Shown piece after piece: positions 24,101-36,845 of a stretch of DNA of 64,000 nt (positions within the stretch are counted from its first letter, which is position 1; each line of letters opens with the position of its first letter). The position numbers and the translations under genes are program-made. Source of the DNA: Isoetes taiwanensis (Eukaryota; Streptophyta; Lycopodiopsida; Isoetales; Isoetaceae); contig JAJEKV010000034.1 of assembly GCA_021234155.1 (NCBI GenBank), positions 5,034,028 through 5,098,027 on the forward strand, read 5' to 3'. The notes below the pieces were generated by a model. The model made no database searches, had not been told where the DNA came from, and saw only the letters and a list, made by a program, of their open reading frames with translations.

Positions 24101-27100
24101 CGAATCCAGGAGCCGGAGCTAGCCAAGGATCGTGATTACATTCTCAAAGTAAGCCTTCTTAACCCGAAGAATGAGTTAGGATAGCATGTTAGATCGGGCT
24201 TCTATCAGCCTTGTAGATCCTAAGATCAACAAAAGAACGAAGAACCTAACCTTGTATGTTTAGGTAAGATAGATTAGATCTTGTTCAAGATTTCGCTTCT
24301 TTGATGTTGATGATGTTCCATTCTATGCTCCCTCCCGGTATGTGGAAGGGGTAGAGACCCCAAACCTTCAAGAGCGATGATCCTAGATAGCCCCATTAAT
24401 TCCCACCAATGCCCGCCCGTGTACAAGAGCCCGCCTGGTTGTGAGCGCTGCAAAGTGTGCACCCGGAGGGTCGGATGGAGTGGACTACCCAACAGCCATG
24501 TTTTTATGCCAGCCCAATCCAATTGCCATGAATTCGGTCTGCATTGACTTCTGGAAACCCAAACCATCAGTCGATCCCCCATGAGTCTGAGCGCTGGGTA
24601 GGATTTCCTTTGTTGCTATTATTTATGTTGTTGTGTTACGTATGTTATGTTATGATGTATTCACCCTTCGAGGTAACTTTATTGATGTATTGATGTCATG
24701 TGCTCATGTTTATTTAAGGCTCTCGCGGCCGGTCGATCCCGGCGGAAGACGGGCAAATGACCCATCCACTCTTCCTCACCGACCCGGTTCTTGGGATTGG
24801 CGCCAGTGGATGGCCCCCGCCGTTACCGGCCGGGGGATGAACTTTGCCTTCTGATACGATGGGAGCATCGTAGAGGAAGTAGGGACGCGTCACAGTGGGC
24901 TCGCTAGCTCCCTATATCGCCACCGGAAGCCGGGCATAGGTTGAAGCTCCTAGTGCACTAATTGTAACCCGATCTCTGCCACAGGTTCATTTGGATCATC
25001 GCTTCAATCTGTTCATCTTTGCACCAGCTTGTAGCATCGATCTTCCCCTACAGAGCGAGGGCGATTACCGACAAAAGGATCCCCCGTCGAGGTTCCCAAA
25101 AGTCGCCTATTGGATTAAAACACTCTCTTCTAAAAAAGCTAAACCGGGCACAAGATTGTGGTTTGATATTGTCTCAAATCCCTAACAACAAATGATAAAG
25201 AACAAGCTAGAGCATGAAGATATGTTGTCCAAGAACTTAATCGCTAATTGCTAGCCAACATCAGCCTCTAACTCACAATCACACCAAAGAAAACCATAAA
25301 CATATTTCTTCTTTGCTAAAGCCATGCAACAGTAAGAACACCAAGGCATCGACCATACCGTAATGCAGCCCCAGTGCAAATGCCATGTGAAAAAATAGAA
25401 GGAAAAAATGTTGCCATGTTCTCGCTAACGCCATGTTCTAAGATCGTACGAAGCAGATGACGCCGACTTCTTCCAAAGATCATTCATCAAGCTTAATGGT
25501 TCAGAAGAAAAAAACCAAAGGCCACGCCGCCTCTAATAGCTTAGGGTTTGCATTTGCTTTGTCCTCGCATACACTTAAAAGATTTGTTTCTCATCAGATT
25601 GCTTCGCCATGGGTCATACTTGGGATAGAACTAACGCTTTTAGGAACTGACCCCTCGAAAAGAACGGGTACGCTGTGTTTCCGAGGGTTTGATGGAAACG
25701 GAACTATATTTTTGAAAACCACTTAAAATTATCGAGAATGATCATAATCTATCGTAATATGGCCTCCAAATACGACAACTCAACTGGAGGCAATAGGAAT
25801 GTACAAATTCAAAATAATCATAATTAAACCTCTCGCAAGCATGGAATTAAAGACCCTCTATTGTCTCCAGTAAGAATTAAAAGACCATGGTTTTGTTAAG
25901 ATCTAAGAAATCAAGACCTCTTCTCTATGCTTTGGTGTTGTATGATCCGATCCCAATAACGGTCGCTGATGAATATTGCAATTCATAAAGAAAAAGAACA
26001 GAATTCAAGTTTCAAGTTTTCTACTGCTTTTAGCTCATCCAAATCCGCCAAGAAAGTGCCAAAAAACTCTATCTTTGAGGTCTCATGTGCTTTTTGGCTG
26101 CTAAAATTTGATGGCGGTGCGGATTTCCCTCCCCTTTTTTTCCTTCTATTTCCTCAATGTTTATGTATTTCGATTGGAGCTTGGTGCGTAACAATCGCTC
26201 AATCGAGCGAAATCGGGCGTAACGCCATTCCAACGACCGTTCTTGCCAACATAGACAAAATTTTGATTTCCTGCGTTCAGCATCCAAGTTGAGAACGCTT
26301 GGCAGTATAGAACACGTTCGTTCTATAATTTCGATAGAACGCCATTCTATGCCAAGTATGCAGTGGGTTCTCACATTCAGTGCAGGAATTCCAATTAAAG
26401 TCTTGGAACTCATACTGCTCTTCTTTAGGTTGCTCTTGTCTAATGCAAGGACATAAAACACACTCCACTAAGACTCTGCAGCTGAGCATCTACTCAAAAT
26501 GAAGCACCTTACCCACATGAGATTTAGGATCAAATTCCATAAAGCACCTACCAATTTGATCCAATTAAAACCTCAACTCTAATTGCACGCTATTTACGTT
26601 CACAGGTATGATCTTAACCCAATTGTTTGGGACTCGGAATGTCTAAAAGCTATCTCCTCTTCAATTGGTTTTTATATCTCGGTTGAACGACGCATGGACA
26701 CACCACCAACTGTTTTCATTAGGCCTTCTCAGTACGTGTCGAACTTACCTTCCATTATATGTTTGTGACAGAACCATCTTTTTCTCAAGATGGTATGGCT
26801 TGCCCTCCCCGTTTGCCCAATTTGTAGGAAGTGTCTACATGGAGGAGGAGGAGGAAAATGCATTCCCAGAATGGCCGAAGCCGCACATCCTTGCACATAC
26901 GAGAACCACTAAGGACGAGGGTGCCTATTATCACATGAATTCCATTGACCGACATCATACATGCCTCTCCTATGGAGTAATGGAAGTGCCCAAAGAATTA
27001 GAAGGCATCAAATGATCAGGGATATGATAGCTTTGGCAAATAAAGGACATACCAGAACATTGGCATTACTTTGAAGTAAATAAAATCTGGAAGATATGAG

Positions 27101-27950
27101 ATGAGCATCAACAATAGTTAAAGAAAATTGATATTTTCCAGAGAACTAAATAAGCCTTTATACATGATAATAATATGGCACACATTCACGAAGTTCCTCT
27201 CTCGAAGCTAATTTTAACTACTTTTAGTGATTTGCAAAGAAGTTTCAAACATAACTTAGTGACGGATAAAGCCTATTTGGACTTTATATCATTCGAGGAT
27301 CTGATTTACACTAGTTTTCAAAATAGAAATATAAATACCGGGTCATAAATATCGGACATTGTCATGTTTAAACCAACTTAAATCTCAAAACTTCACCGTG
27401 GGTGTGTTTCTGTTTCACTATGGTTTTAACATGCCACTTTGATGGATATACCACGAATATGCCCTTGATTTAAACATGACTGTGTCTCAAATAAATATCA
27501 CTAGTGTGTTGGGCAAAATTCGGGGAATACTATAAACCAACAAGTCGAGATTGAAAATTTTTTGGTTAGGTTAGTAGACCCTAGGAACTTTTTTGGCAAG
27601 TTTTTTTGTGATTTTCTATTAAGTCAATGGAAGGAGAGATCCGACTGGCCAAAGTAATCATCGAAAGTTCTCGGATATGGCCTAAAAAATTTGCCCAACA
27701 CTATGCTACATATGAGCAAAGGGATAAAGGCAGCTCCTATACTGTCAAGGTAAGTGGATGAGCCTTTTGTCAACTTCTTGGATCATTCATTTGCATAATG
27801 ACAAATCGCTTCATCAAAACCTGTAGAATCCAGTCACGTAGTGCATTCTTGCCAGCCTCTTGACCTGCAGAATCCAGATTCTGTCTATTTGGTATTAAGA
27901 ACAAATCAATGATATTTGGGACGATGCATTAGGTTGTGGTTTAGTAAACA
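21164..27950. other. no gene recognised
   Basis: The region is AT-rich intergenic DNA. A TGTGACATTCC motif at 23744, preceded by a short G-run, resembles the start of a chromovirus LTR, and a GC-rich stretch at 24.4-24.9 kb may belong to the same degraded element; no partner LTR or target duplication was found. A poly-T/AATAAA-complement arrangement at 23.2 kb looks like the 3' end of a minus-strand retroposon. ORFs of 60-130 codons show no domains. Confidence 0.4.
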
Positions 27951-27956
27951 TAATAA

Positions 27957-28117
27957 GAATAGAATAGAATAGAATAGAATAGAAAGAAAGAAAGAAAGAA
28001 AGAAATTTTTAACGTCCACGGAACCCAATCGGGTTATGGGAATAGAATAGAATAGAATAGAATAGAATAGAATAGAATAGAATAGAATAGAATAGAATAG
28101 AATAGAATAGAATAGAG
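27957..28117. repeat. AATAG pentanucleotide and AAAG microsatellites
   Basis: A first (GAATA)n run at 27957-27982 passes into (AAAG)n to about 28005. A second, longer (AATAG)n run of about 15 units covers 28041-28116. Each run is followed by a similar ~40-bp segment containing CGTCCACGGA and TATGGGA. Confidence 0.95.
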
Positions 28118-28549
28118 TTTTTATCGTCCACGGAGACTAATTGGCCTATGGGACCCAAACAGGAGGTGCAGCAAGCGTATCTGTTCAGATTAAAAAACCC
28201 CCTCCCTGCCCCGAAGGGTTGTTTGGGAAAAAACTGTGACAGGATTAGGTTTGCTGTCAAACTGTACAAATACAAATACAACTGGGAAGCATTGCCATTT
28301 AAATGACATAAATGGATGAATCATTGTAAGTTTTTCCATCACTCAGTTACAATTTCTCTTGAAATTTTTCTTCTCTAATTTGTACTAGTTTATACAGCAA
28401 ATCCAATTATTACTTTAAAAGTAGACTGATATTTTGGATAAGACACATTAGGAAGATTGATGCAAGTTTCGTATTGAAGGCATTAAAAAAATGTTGATGG
28501 ATCGCTGCGATATTTAGGAAAACAAATCATACAACGTATATCCAATGCT

Positions 28550-28640
28550 CAATTGCCCAGGGATTTGAACCCTGGTACTTCCATTTGGTAAAAAAGATTC
28601 ATCTTTGTACTAGCATTCACTCAAACCGTATGATATGACT
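28550..28640 (-). mobile_element. tRNA-derived SINE-like head or tRNA relic
   Basis: The minus strand carries a perfect T-arm: CAGGG, loop TTCAAAT, CCCTG (28558-28574), which is also a B box. Upstream, GCTAGTACAAAG is a weak A-box match. There is no complementary acceptor stem. I read it as the promoter head of a SINE or a tRNA pseudogene. Confidence 0.35.
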
Positions 28641-30700
28641 TCGTAATAGAAAAAGCTTAAGAGCATGTAACCTTTGTGAGCATTTGGACAACACATAGAA
28701 TCCTAAATCTTGATATGTAGAAATATCAAACAGGTAAATTCAGATACTATTGACTAAGCCCTTACCTTCCACTCATGGGACTTCAACAGCAACAACAGTA
28801 CCTAATTGTTCAACAGACCTGCAATTAGATATATGCAATAAGGTATGTGGTATAGGTATTTCTTACTCGTCAGAGTCGATTGATACTTGTTAAAAGCATA
28901 ATATTCAGAAACTTCGGCTGGCTTTGTAACAGAAGCAAGGATACCAAGAAGATCTATAACAATTCTCAATTGTCTATTAGCATCATGGATATCCAAATTG
29001 AACCATTAGGCCCACGTATTTTGCCGCCAGCATGGTATGTCCCTACAAACAAAAATTTGAATCTCAATCTAAAGAAGCTACCTAAACCTCGCTTGAAGTA
29101 CCAAAATGCAGGAATTCCGAGAACTCTAAACACAAATATAACAGAAAGAGAACCATATGCAGATGGAAATGTATTTAAGACAATGAATGGCCATCTCATG
29201 ATGAAGTCCCTTCTATTCTCAGGTTCTATTTCTAACAAATTTTACTCATCATAGAAGAACTGATCTTTGGAGTTCAAATGAATAATACCAAAATTGCTCT
29301 GAATTATCATGACAGAAAAGGAATGTCCACAAGGAGATTACTCAGACGATGCTTCAGTCAGTATGCTTTGTTCGAATATGCATGCAAAATCACTTGAAAG
29401 CCTTCGAAATTTGTGTTGTATTATGTATTTGCAGCTGCTTACATTTTTGTTCAAAAGTTAAAAACAATAATTATTTGCTCAAGACTTTGCTCGAAAAAAG
29501 GATAAACAAGATCAATTTTCAGACAATTAACAATTACCTTGTTGATATATGATTTTTCACATCCAATAATGACATGTTCAACTTTCATGTAATGGAAGAG
29601 AAGGATCATGACTAGAGCCATCGCACGCGAGATATAATGTCTGTCGTAATTTCTGCAGATGCCAGAGGAAGATGATAATCAGATCAAGAATGTACAAGTG
29701 CAAATTTGCAAGAGATCAAGCAAGACAAATGATAAACCCAAATCGAAATAAAAACTCTCACCATTGTTATTGGCTCTAAGGGAAGGGATTGGATACAGAC
29801 TGATCCAAACTTATAGATTTATATGGCATAGATGCGGGGATTTTCTGGTTAACGTGATAATGTTCTCTTAGAACAGGAGTTCCTCTCAAAAAGCATACTT
29901 GGGAAAAATTCTAATTGGTTGAAAAAGTGTCACTTTGACACAGTCAATTCTCTCTTCGCACAAAAAAGGGGCTATTTTGGGGGTCAAAATATGGTTTTAT
30001 GTCCCTTTTTGTTCTTGTTTGGAAAAAAAGAATCTTTGAGGAATATTTCTTTTGCTTCCTTTTAGATGATTCACTCCCGTTTAATACGCAATAGTGTTCC
30101 AAGTGTTGTCCTGCTAATGGTTGCTAGATCTATCCATATAAAGAATGCATGAAATATGGATTATATTCAGGATAATAAATCTTGATAACTGGTTGGAAGT
30201 AAGATATTCATGTCAAATCCGCTCATCAAATTAACTACATTAACAACATGCAAATCTTTCTAATTCGTTCCAATATTTTCGTGGTAATAATGATAATCGC
30301 TACAATTTGATGTGCCTTTGCGTAATTCAATGATAATATTTGATGAATGTGATATAGGAGATGCTATCAGAAATCTAAAAAATGGTAAGTAGCACATCTA
30401 GATGGACTTAAAGTCGAAATGCAAAAATGGACAGGGGATTCATTGATAAAGGAACATCAGGTAAATGTTTAATTTAGCCATCAAATAAATTCAGTGATAA
30501 AGAAAATATCATATAAATGTTCCAATAGTAACTATCTGATTGATCCAACCCTAAGTATTTATAGCTATATGAAGGGATCCGGAGCCGATATTTATTTCCA
30601 CAAGACCGTACTAAAGTGTATTCATATTTCACCTACAAAGCTAGTGGCATCTCTACGAGAATTGTTGGAGATATGAGAATCTCATCTAAAAAGACTAAAC
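28641..30700. other. no gene recognised
   Basis: Minus-strand ORFs at 28802-28996 and 28966-29238 encode hydrophobic peptides that could be exons of a lost membrane protein, but I recognise no family. The rest has nothing I can support. Confidence 0.4.
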
Positions 30701-30729
30701 TTCTAGATAGCTTCTATTCGAAACTCAAT

Positions 30730-31276
30730 CTTATATGTACAATTTCATCTACCTTTCAGACATTGAGACTCTTGAGCATTGTCTTTTCTATTGTCCAGAG
30801 GTTCAGCCTGCGTGGTCCTGGCTACAAGGTTTATTTAACAGTGCATTGGATTGCCGATGCATCTTCTTGGCTTCCTATCCCAATGCATGGCCTCTAGCTA
30901 AACAAAGGGCATTCCATCTTGGTTCTAGTTGGCTTGTGGTCGATATGGGAGCGTTGCAAATGCCACATTTTTCATGGCATTTATTCATCTGCACGTAGTG
31001 TTAATATGGTGGCCCAGAAAAAGGTACTGACGGCTTATGAGTGTGTTCCTCCCTTGAGTCGAAAATGATGGAATGTATTTGGATTCAGTATCTTCAAATT
31101 GATTCTTATTGTTAGTCTCCTATTCGAGGAAGAAGTTTATTGTGCTCCGTGCTCGTGGCTCTCGTGGCATCTTTTTTATGCTTATACGCTTAGATGAGAC
31201 ATGTAAACTTTGTACTTTTTATTTCTCGATTAATAAACTTTTGGCTTTAGGTCCTTCAAAAAAAAAAAAAAAAAGA
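30730..31276 (+). mobile_element. 3' end of a LINE (non-LTR retrotransposon)
   Basis: The frame at 30735-30998 reads ETLEHCLFYCPEVQPAW, matching the zinc-binding domain found at the C-terminus of plant LINE reverse transcriptases (His-Cys...Cys...Trp). About 250 bp downstream come AATAAA and a run of 16 A at 31260-31275, consistent with a retroposed 3' end. The element is heavily 5'-truncated. No target-site duplication was identified. Confidence 0.65.
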
Positions 31277-32039
31277 AACACAATTTCATCTCCTAGATTC
31301 CATAGTCTCAAAGTGATTGTGAAGACAATTTCTTTACTTCACTTTACTTTTAGATACATACCAAATACTGACACTGCTTGTCCACCACCAATCCAACATG
31401 GATATAATCAAAATAGTATAGGGAAAAATCCAAATATACCCTCCAAGTTTGTAAATATTCTAAAAAATACCCTCATAAACATGGTATTTGGATCAAATGG
31501 CAATAATGGGTTTCTTTGAGCAATCAAATGAAGAAGTGTTGTTCATGAAACTTATAGACGAGAGTGAGGAATCATCTACATCGGAGTTGGAATCTTCAAG
31601 TTACTGCTTTGAAAAATTGTTATAAAAAGTAACCAAAATGAGCATAACTTGTGAATTTTAATTCCAACTTAGATAAATTTTATCTTGTTTCCACTGGAGA
31701 AATTTCCAGGCGGTGCTTTCCATGGGCGACGACACCACGAGTGTCATACCACCAAAAATTTCCTGTTAGAAGCTTTGACACATGTGGGTTGTCCAATACA
31801 TGGTACTTTTTCCCTTTCCCCACTGATTTGGCAGAGCTGCTTGAAGACGTGGAGAGGAGAATTTTTTTGCGAGTAATAAAACGTAGAAACAAAAGATAGA
31901 TAGTACTTTTACGTCCACACCATAGTCATACCATATGGCAGCATCCCATAAGTTTATGGGAACATATGGCAATCCATTAGGGTCCGAAATTAGAATTTGC
32001 TTTAACCATTAAAAATGCCTGCTTACATTTAAGGCCACC

Positions 32040-32147
32040 GGAAACACACAAAATTATAGTGTAGTTCCCCGGAAATTCTTAGAAATTCCGTACGGAAACA
32101 CACAAAATTATAGTGTAGTTCCCCGGAAATCCTTAGAAACTTCTACG
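32040..32147. repeat. 54-bp tandem duplication
   Basis: GGAAACACACAAAATTATAG starts at 32040 and again at 32094, and the two 54-bp units differ at only a few positions near their ends. No coding role. Confidence 0.9.
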
Positions 32148-32215
32148 AAAATGGCCTGAAAAAACGCCGGGAATGTTTTTTGGTTATCGGAAATTTTTAG
32201 AATGACCAGATTTTT

Positions 32216-32245
32216 CAGGGTCGAACCCCCCCAATTTCGAACCCT
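32216..32245. other. hairpin-forming inverted repeat
   Basis: CAGGGTCGAA (32216-32225) pairs with TTCGAACCCTG (32235-32245) across a C-rich loop, with one bulged A. It may be a transposon end or a tRNA T-arm relic. It lies about 680 bp upstream of the first ATG proposed for the downstream gene. Confidence 0.6.
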
Positions 32246-32921
32246 GGTCCATAAATGTACAAAGAGAGGCTTGAAAGAAGACCTAATTATTAACCCAAAC
32301 GACTCGCCACTAACCACAAGCAATGTCTCCGATGTGGTTTAACATACATGAAACATGCAACATGTTTCCATTGAAGGGGTCCCCATGACAACCCCACACC
32401 ACATGAATTTGGAATCTGGGGAGTTCATGAATATACAAGTACACAGAATCCACCAGAAAATATTAGGAATTAGGAATGGGTGATGTGGTGATGGATATTA
32501 GGCGCCACGTGTCAAAAATCAAGAGGAGTACACAAAGCCATAAAACCATGGCAAAAATATGCACCACAATTTGGAGCACACTTATTTAGTAGAGCCCACG
32601 AATTTGTCGGTTTTGGCGGCAGGCTTTTGCCGGCATTCTTCTACGTCAAAAAATTCTCGTCCTTGCGTTTGCAGATTGGTTTCCTTGCCTAAATTAACAA
32701 GTTTTCCTCTAGTCTGACGCCAACCCATCTTCTATTTACGCCGGAATAGTCCCCACGTTTGTGATTGCTTCGAGTTGCGAAGATTCCGCTTCAAGTTTTT
32801 GGGTTTCTTCAAGAATTCCGATTTGGATTGGATAACACAGTTTCTTATTGCCGAAGAAATTCATCTGTTGAAGGAATTGGGCTGCTAAATGATGCAATGG
32901 TAGGAATAACGGAGTTTTATA

Positions 32922-35900
32922 ATGTCAGTTTTGCACCAGGAAGCAAGGCCAGGCCTGCTTCCATGGGGTGCCATAGCAAACAGGGATACAAATAGGATTT
33001 TCGAGTATAGCTGTTACCAAGCTAATAGGATCCCTAAAGGACAATCAATAAACAGAAAAATTTCTACAGGGGTAGTTAGTCCCGGCGATAAATTATTAAC
33101 AAAGGCCCCGCACGACGGCCTTGCTGTGGTAAGTATGGTCTGCCAGATTTCCTGGCGGAGACATTCTAACAGCATGGCATCAAATGATGAGAAGCAGTAT
33201 GGCACAACTGGATTAGATCTTTCAGGTTTATGCCGAAACACGAGTACTCCCTTTGGAAAATGGGGTCCTCCTCATTCAAAGCAGTGTAGGAGGCACCAGT
33301 CCTGTGCTCAAGCAGTGTGTTTTATGGATAACACAGCTATTTCAGATCCGTCCTTCACAGATGCATCAGTTTCTTGTACCACTTTTAACATACTGGCGCC
33401 TATATACAAGAGAATCAATGGAGAGGTCTGCTTATTCTCTATTTTGTTGTGGCTATGATGCTTATTTCTAGGTTATTATTTTCTACGACATACATGGATA
33501 GAAACATTTAATATAACTTTACTATATATTCATATCTATACCACTTAGGGCTCTGCCTAAAGGGAAGCTTAAAATTGTGAAGTGGATCTTAGACTAAGAC
33601 ATGCAGGATTGACTCTTATGTTGTCACAAATGTCGAGAAAGTCAGTTCAGAGATGACTGGTTAAACCGAAATCAAAGTATTGTGGACATGCTGTTATGGA
33701 AGGATTCATCAATAATATGTTTACAGGTAAGTAGACGGTTCTGGAAAGATGACACATTTACTTTACGGTATTAATAATAGAATATAAGTTTGCTTTCCTT
33801 TCAGGAGTTTTGGCTGGGATCTGAGGAGTTAGTAAAACTTTATGAAGAAAATCTAGGAAATGCAGGCTATGATATGTATAAGCTGCCACGGACCAACAAC
33901 GGAGGAGATGGTACGTTTTGGTTTGTTTGCTTGTGAAGTGTAGTCATGCTAAAGGAAATATAGGTGGCTTAGAGTCATTGGCTACAGTCTGTTGGGGATG
34001 AGAAATTTTGGTTTTTAAATGCGGAAAAACACAAGTGCTTGATCCTTGGATAAGAAGACCTTAACATGATTAATTAATGGTTGTTCTAAACAGGTGATGA
34101 GAGTAGAGTCAATTACAACTTGTTTCATGAAGGTCATGTAACATGTTTCAATGCAGGTCTTTTCACGGCAATCAAGAAGGAGCGATTGACGGTACTAGAT
34201 TACCAGGAGCTTCTATTCAATGATTGTGGTGACCGGGTTGCACAATTTTTGCGTCTACGGTTCAACAATAATAAGGATCAACCAGGGAGCTTGCAGGAGA
34301 TGTTACTTGTTAATACACACTTGTTGTTTCCCCATAATTCTAACTATTGTCTCGTGCGCTTACGTCAGGTATTACCATGCTAACAAAAAATTTCATATGA
34401 GATTGTGCATAGCTGTTGATTGATTTCCTTATTCAAACTTAGGTCTATAAGATTCTAAAATATTTGGAACAATACAAGTCAGACCATAATCTTCCACCGA
34501 TTCCCATTGTGCTTTGCGGGTAAGATTATTTAGAATTTATTTTCAGGACATGCTGGTGATTTTGCTGACATGTTTAGTGATTGGAATGGGCAGCGATTGG
34601 AATGGTAGCAAAAGAGGGCAAGTATACAAGTTCCTCCGCTCCCAAGGCTTTATCTCATCATATGATGCAGCTCATCAATACACAGACAGTGATGCAGATG
34701 CACATCGGGTTTGTCAATGTCTTCCTCTCACTGGCTTATGTGCTTGCTAGGTGCTTAATATCTAACTGAAACTGACACAATATGGTTTTTCTCAGTGGGT
34801 GAGTCATCGGAACCACCGTGGGAACATTTGTGGGGTAGATTTCATATGGTTGCTGAAACCTAATAAGCAGCAACGATCATTGAGCGAATGCTGGAAAGCA
34901 GCAGTCTTTGGAATTATAAAGGTAGCTTCGCATCTTTGATATGCTCAGGGTTTTCATCATGATTGAAGTAAGAACATTTTTTGTATTTGTCTACAAGGTG
35001 CATAACCAAACACGAATGCCTGTATGCCTGTTTGGATTCATTACCATCAGTTTTGTAACCCTTTGATCTGTTGCTTAACATCCTCACATTATTTTTTTAA
35101 CATTATATGTATTCATTTTAGGCAAAGCTTCATGAGGTTGGGCTGAAGGAAAAAAGATGCTTTTCAGTTTTTAAAGCTAGATGTGACGAGTGTGTGTGCT
35201 ATACCAAGATTGCACCTTAAGTAAACTCAACGAGTACCTCACGTACCAAGATTTCCATCGAGCAATAATTCGGGTAAGGATTCCTCAATTGCAAAGCAAA
35301 ATACCACCAAGTCATATACTCATATTAAGCTGGAATATTTTGGCAGTTAGGACTCACAGCAGAAGACTTGGAAGGCTTGAAAGAGGAAGAAATCAAAGAT
35401 TTGATACTCACAGCAGATTGTGATGGAAATGGCATTATAGATTATGATGAATTTGTGGTAATATAGCATCTCTCTTTCTAGTCCCTCGAATGATTTAAGT
35501 TAACAAATCATCATTGTAGATGTGGTTTAATGTTTAGTTTCTCTTTGTTATCCAGGGCATACTGTATCAATCTCTACAGCAGGAGAAAGAAGAAAGCAAA
35601 GGTCGTGCAATCACATTTGAAAAAATAATTTCTTCCCATGACTGTAGCAGGCATTGTGGAACGTTGCATAAGCCGAGTGACATTGCAAAGCACAATTTCA
35701 TAGACAAACCAAGGGATTTGGTAGACATGTGGACTTTACCAATTGACAATGAAGGTTCTGTTGCTCCATCAAATGATTGGGCAGCTGAATTGGATGTTCA
35801 GGAAGCTACTCTCTATCCACCTGAAGTGGAGCAGGGCACATGGCCAGAAAACTATTACTTGTCTGATCATGCTCCTCTCACAGCCATTTTTACACCTGTA

Positions 35901-35936
35901 TATGGTTCAAAGGGGGATCCAACTTCCTTAAACTGA
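32922..35936 (+). CDS. EF-hand-containing endonuclease/exonuclease/phosphatase protein (At1g02270-like)
   Basis: Ten exons can be read: ~32922-33425, ~33631-33726, 33805-33910, 34157-34368, 34443-34519, 34594-34708, 34796-34921, 35122-35273, 35347-35457 and 35556-35936. The fold's active-site motifs appear in order: SCTTFNILAPIYKR, a QEFW glutamate, NTHLLFPH, CGDWNGSKRG, HRGNICGVDFIWLL and SDHAPLTA at the end. Exon 9 adds a canonical EF-hand loop, DCDGNGIIDYDE. Relatives are annotated as calcium-binding phosphodiesterase-like proteins near CCR4; the true substrate is unknown. The start is uncertain: 32922 is simply the first ATG in frame. The left edge of exon 2 lacks a convincing acceptor in the frame needed, and exon 8 changes frame in a GT run near 35185-35197. 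Donor GTCTGC after exon 1 is weak. Identity is strong; the gene may be damaged or misassembled. Confidence 0.88.
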
Positions 35937-36845
35937 AGAGGTTAAAACAATGTACATTGAAAGATATTAGTAATCAGGATAGATGCAAAGAGGCATCCAA
36001 CATTGGTAGAATGAAAAGCTTACATGAATGTATACTAGGAGGTATCAGTAATGCTGTGGAAGTCCCTGATTATTGACCCAATGGGGTCTTTGCAGCAACA
36101 TAGTATGAAATGAAAGGAAAATTGTAAATAGAATGAGAAGAGCTTTTATTAAGAATATACTAGTGGTTTGGTATAGTTCTGTTGTTTGTTGAGGACATAT
36201 AGTTTCTCTAGTTGGTTGACTGTTGTGTTGACTGTGCCAGAAGTATTCACACCTACCAGCGTGTCATGGTGTATGTCCTAAAGATGTCCATTTCTATCAA
36301 ATTGCTGATGTTCTTTTGTTCGTCTTTTTTGCGATGTCTACCTTGAGACTCAAAAAATAATGCACCAATGTATGTCAGTGTCAGCTTTTAAGATATTGAA
36401 AGGGGACAGCCCCATCACTTATGCAGACTTTAAGTGGACCACTCCGTGATTTGTCTACAATGATGTGTGTGCATCTTTTTCTTCCTGTGTTGGCATCGCC
36501 CTCGCCAAAGAATTGAGGACGAGACCTTTATCTATATGTGTTCGGTTTCCATTTTCCACCAAGTATACACAAGCCACATGTTGTCCTCACACAAGCCATT
36601 GAGAGCCTTATAAGGTGTAGTGGCTTTTGGGTTAATATCTTACCAAATGCCCCTTTTATCGTTAATTGGTAGTTGTTGGTGTCTATTATACAAATGATAG
36701 CCGTTAGTTGCTGGATTTCATGACAAAGCAAGGACTGCCAAAATATAATAAGGTTGCTACTAGCTTGCCTCACCTCCTTGCACACCTCAGCTGTGATTAG
36801 ACTATGAACATGCAGAGGCTTATGCCCAGATGCTCCTGAGATGAC

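Noticed and set aside
23744-25190. Solo chromovirus LTR
   Set aside because: TGTGACATTCC fits an LTR start, but no matching CA end with a target duplication was found.
28009-28281. ORF with ILFYS repeats
   Set aside because: Translation of the AATAG microsatellite.
28802-29254. Membrane-protein exons on the minus strand
   Set aside because: Hydrophobic stretches only; both strands have ORFs here and no family is recognised.
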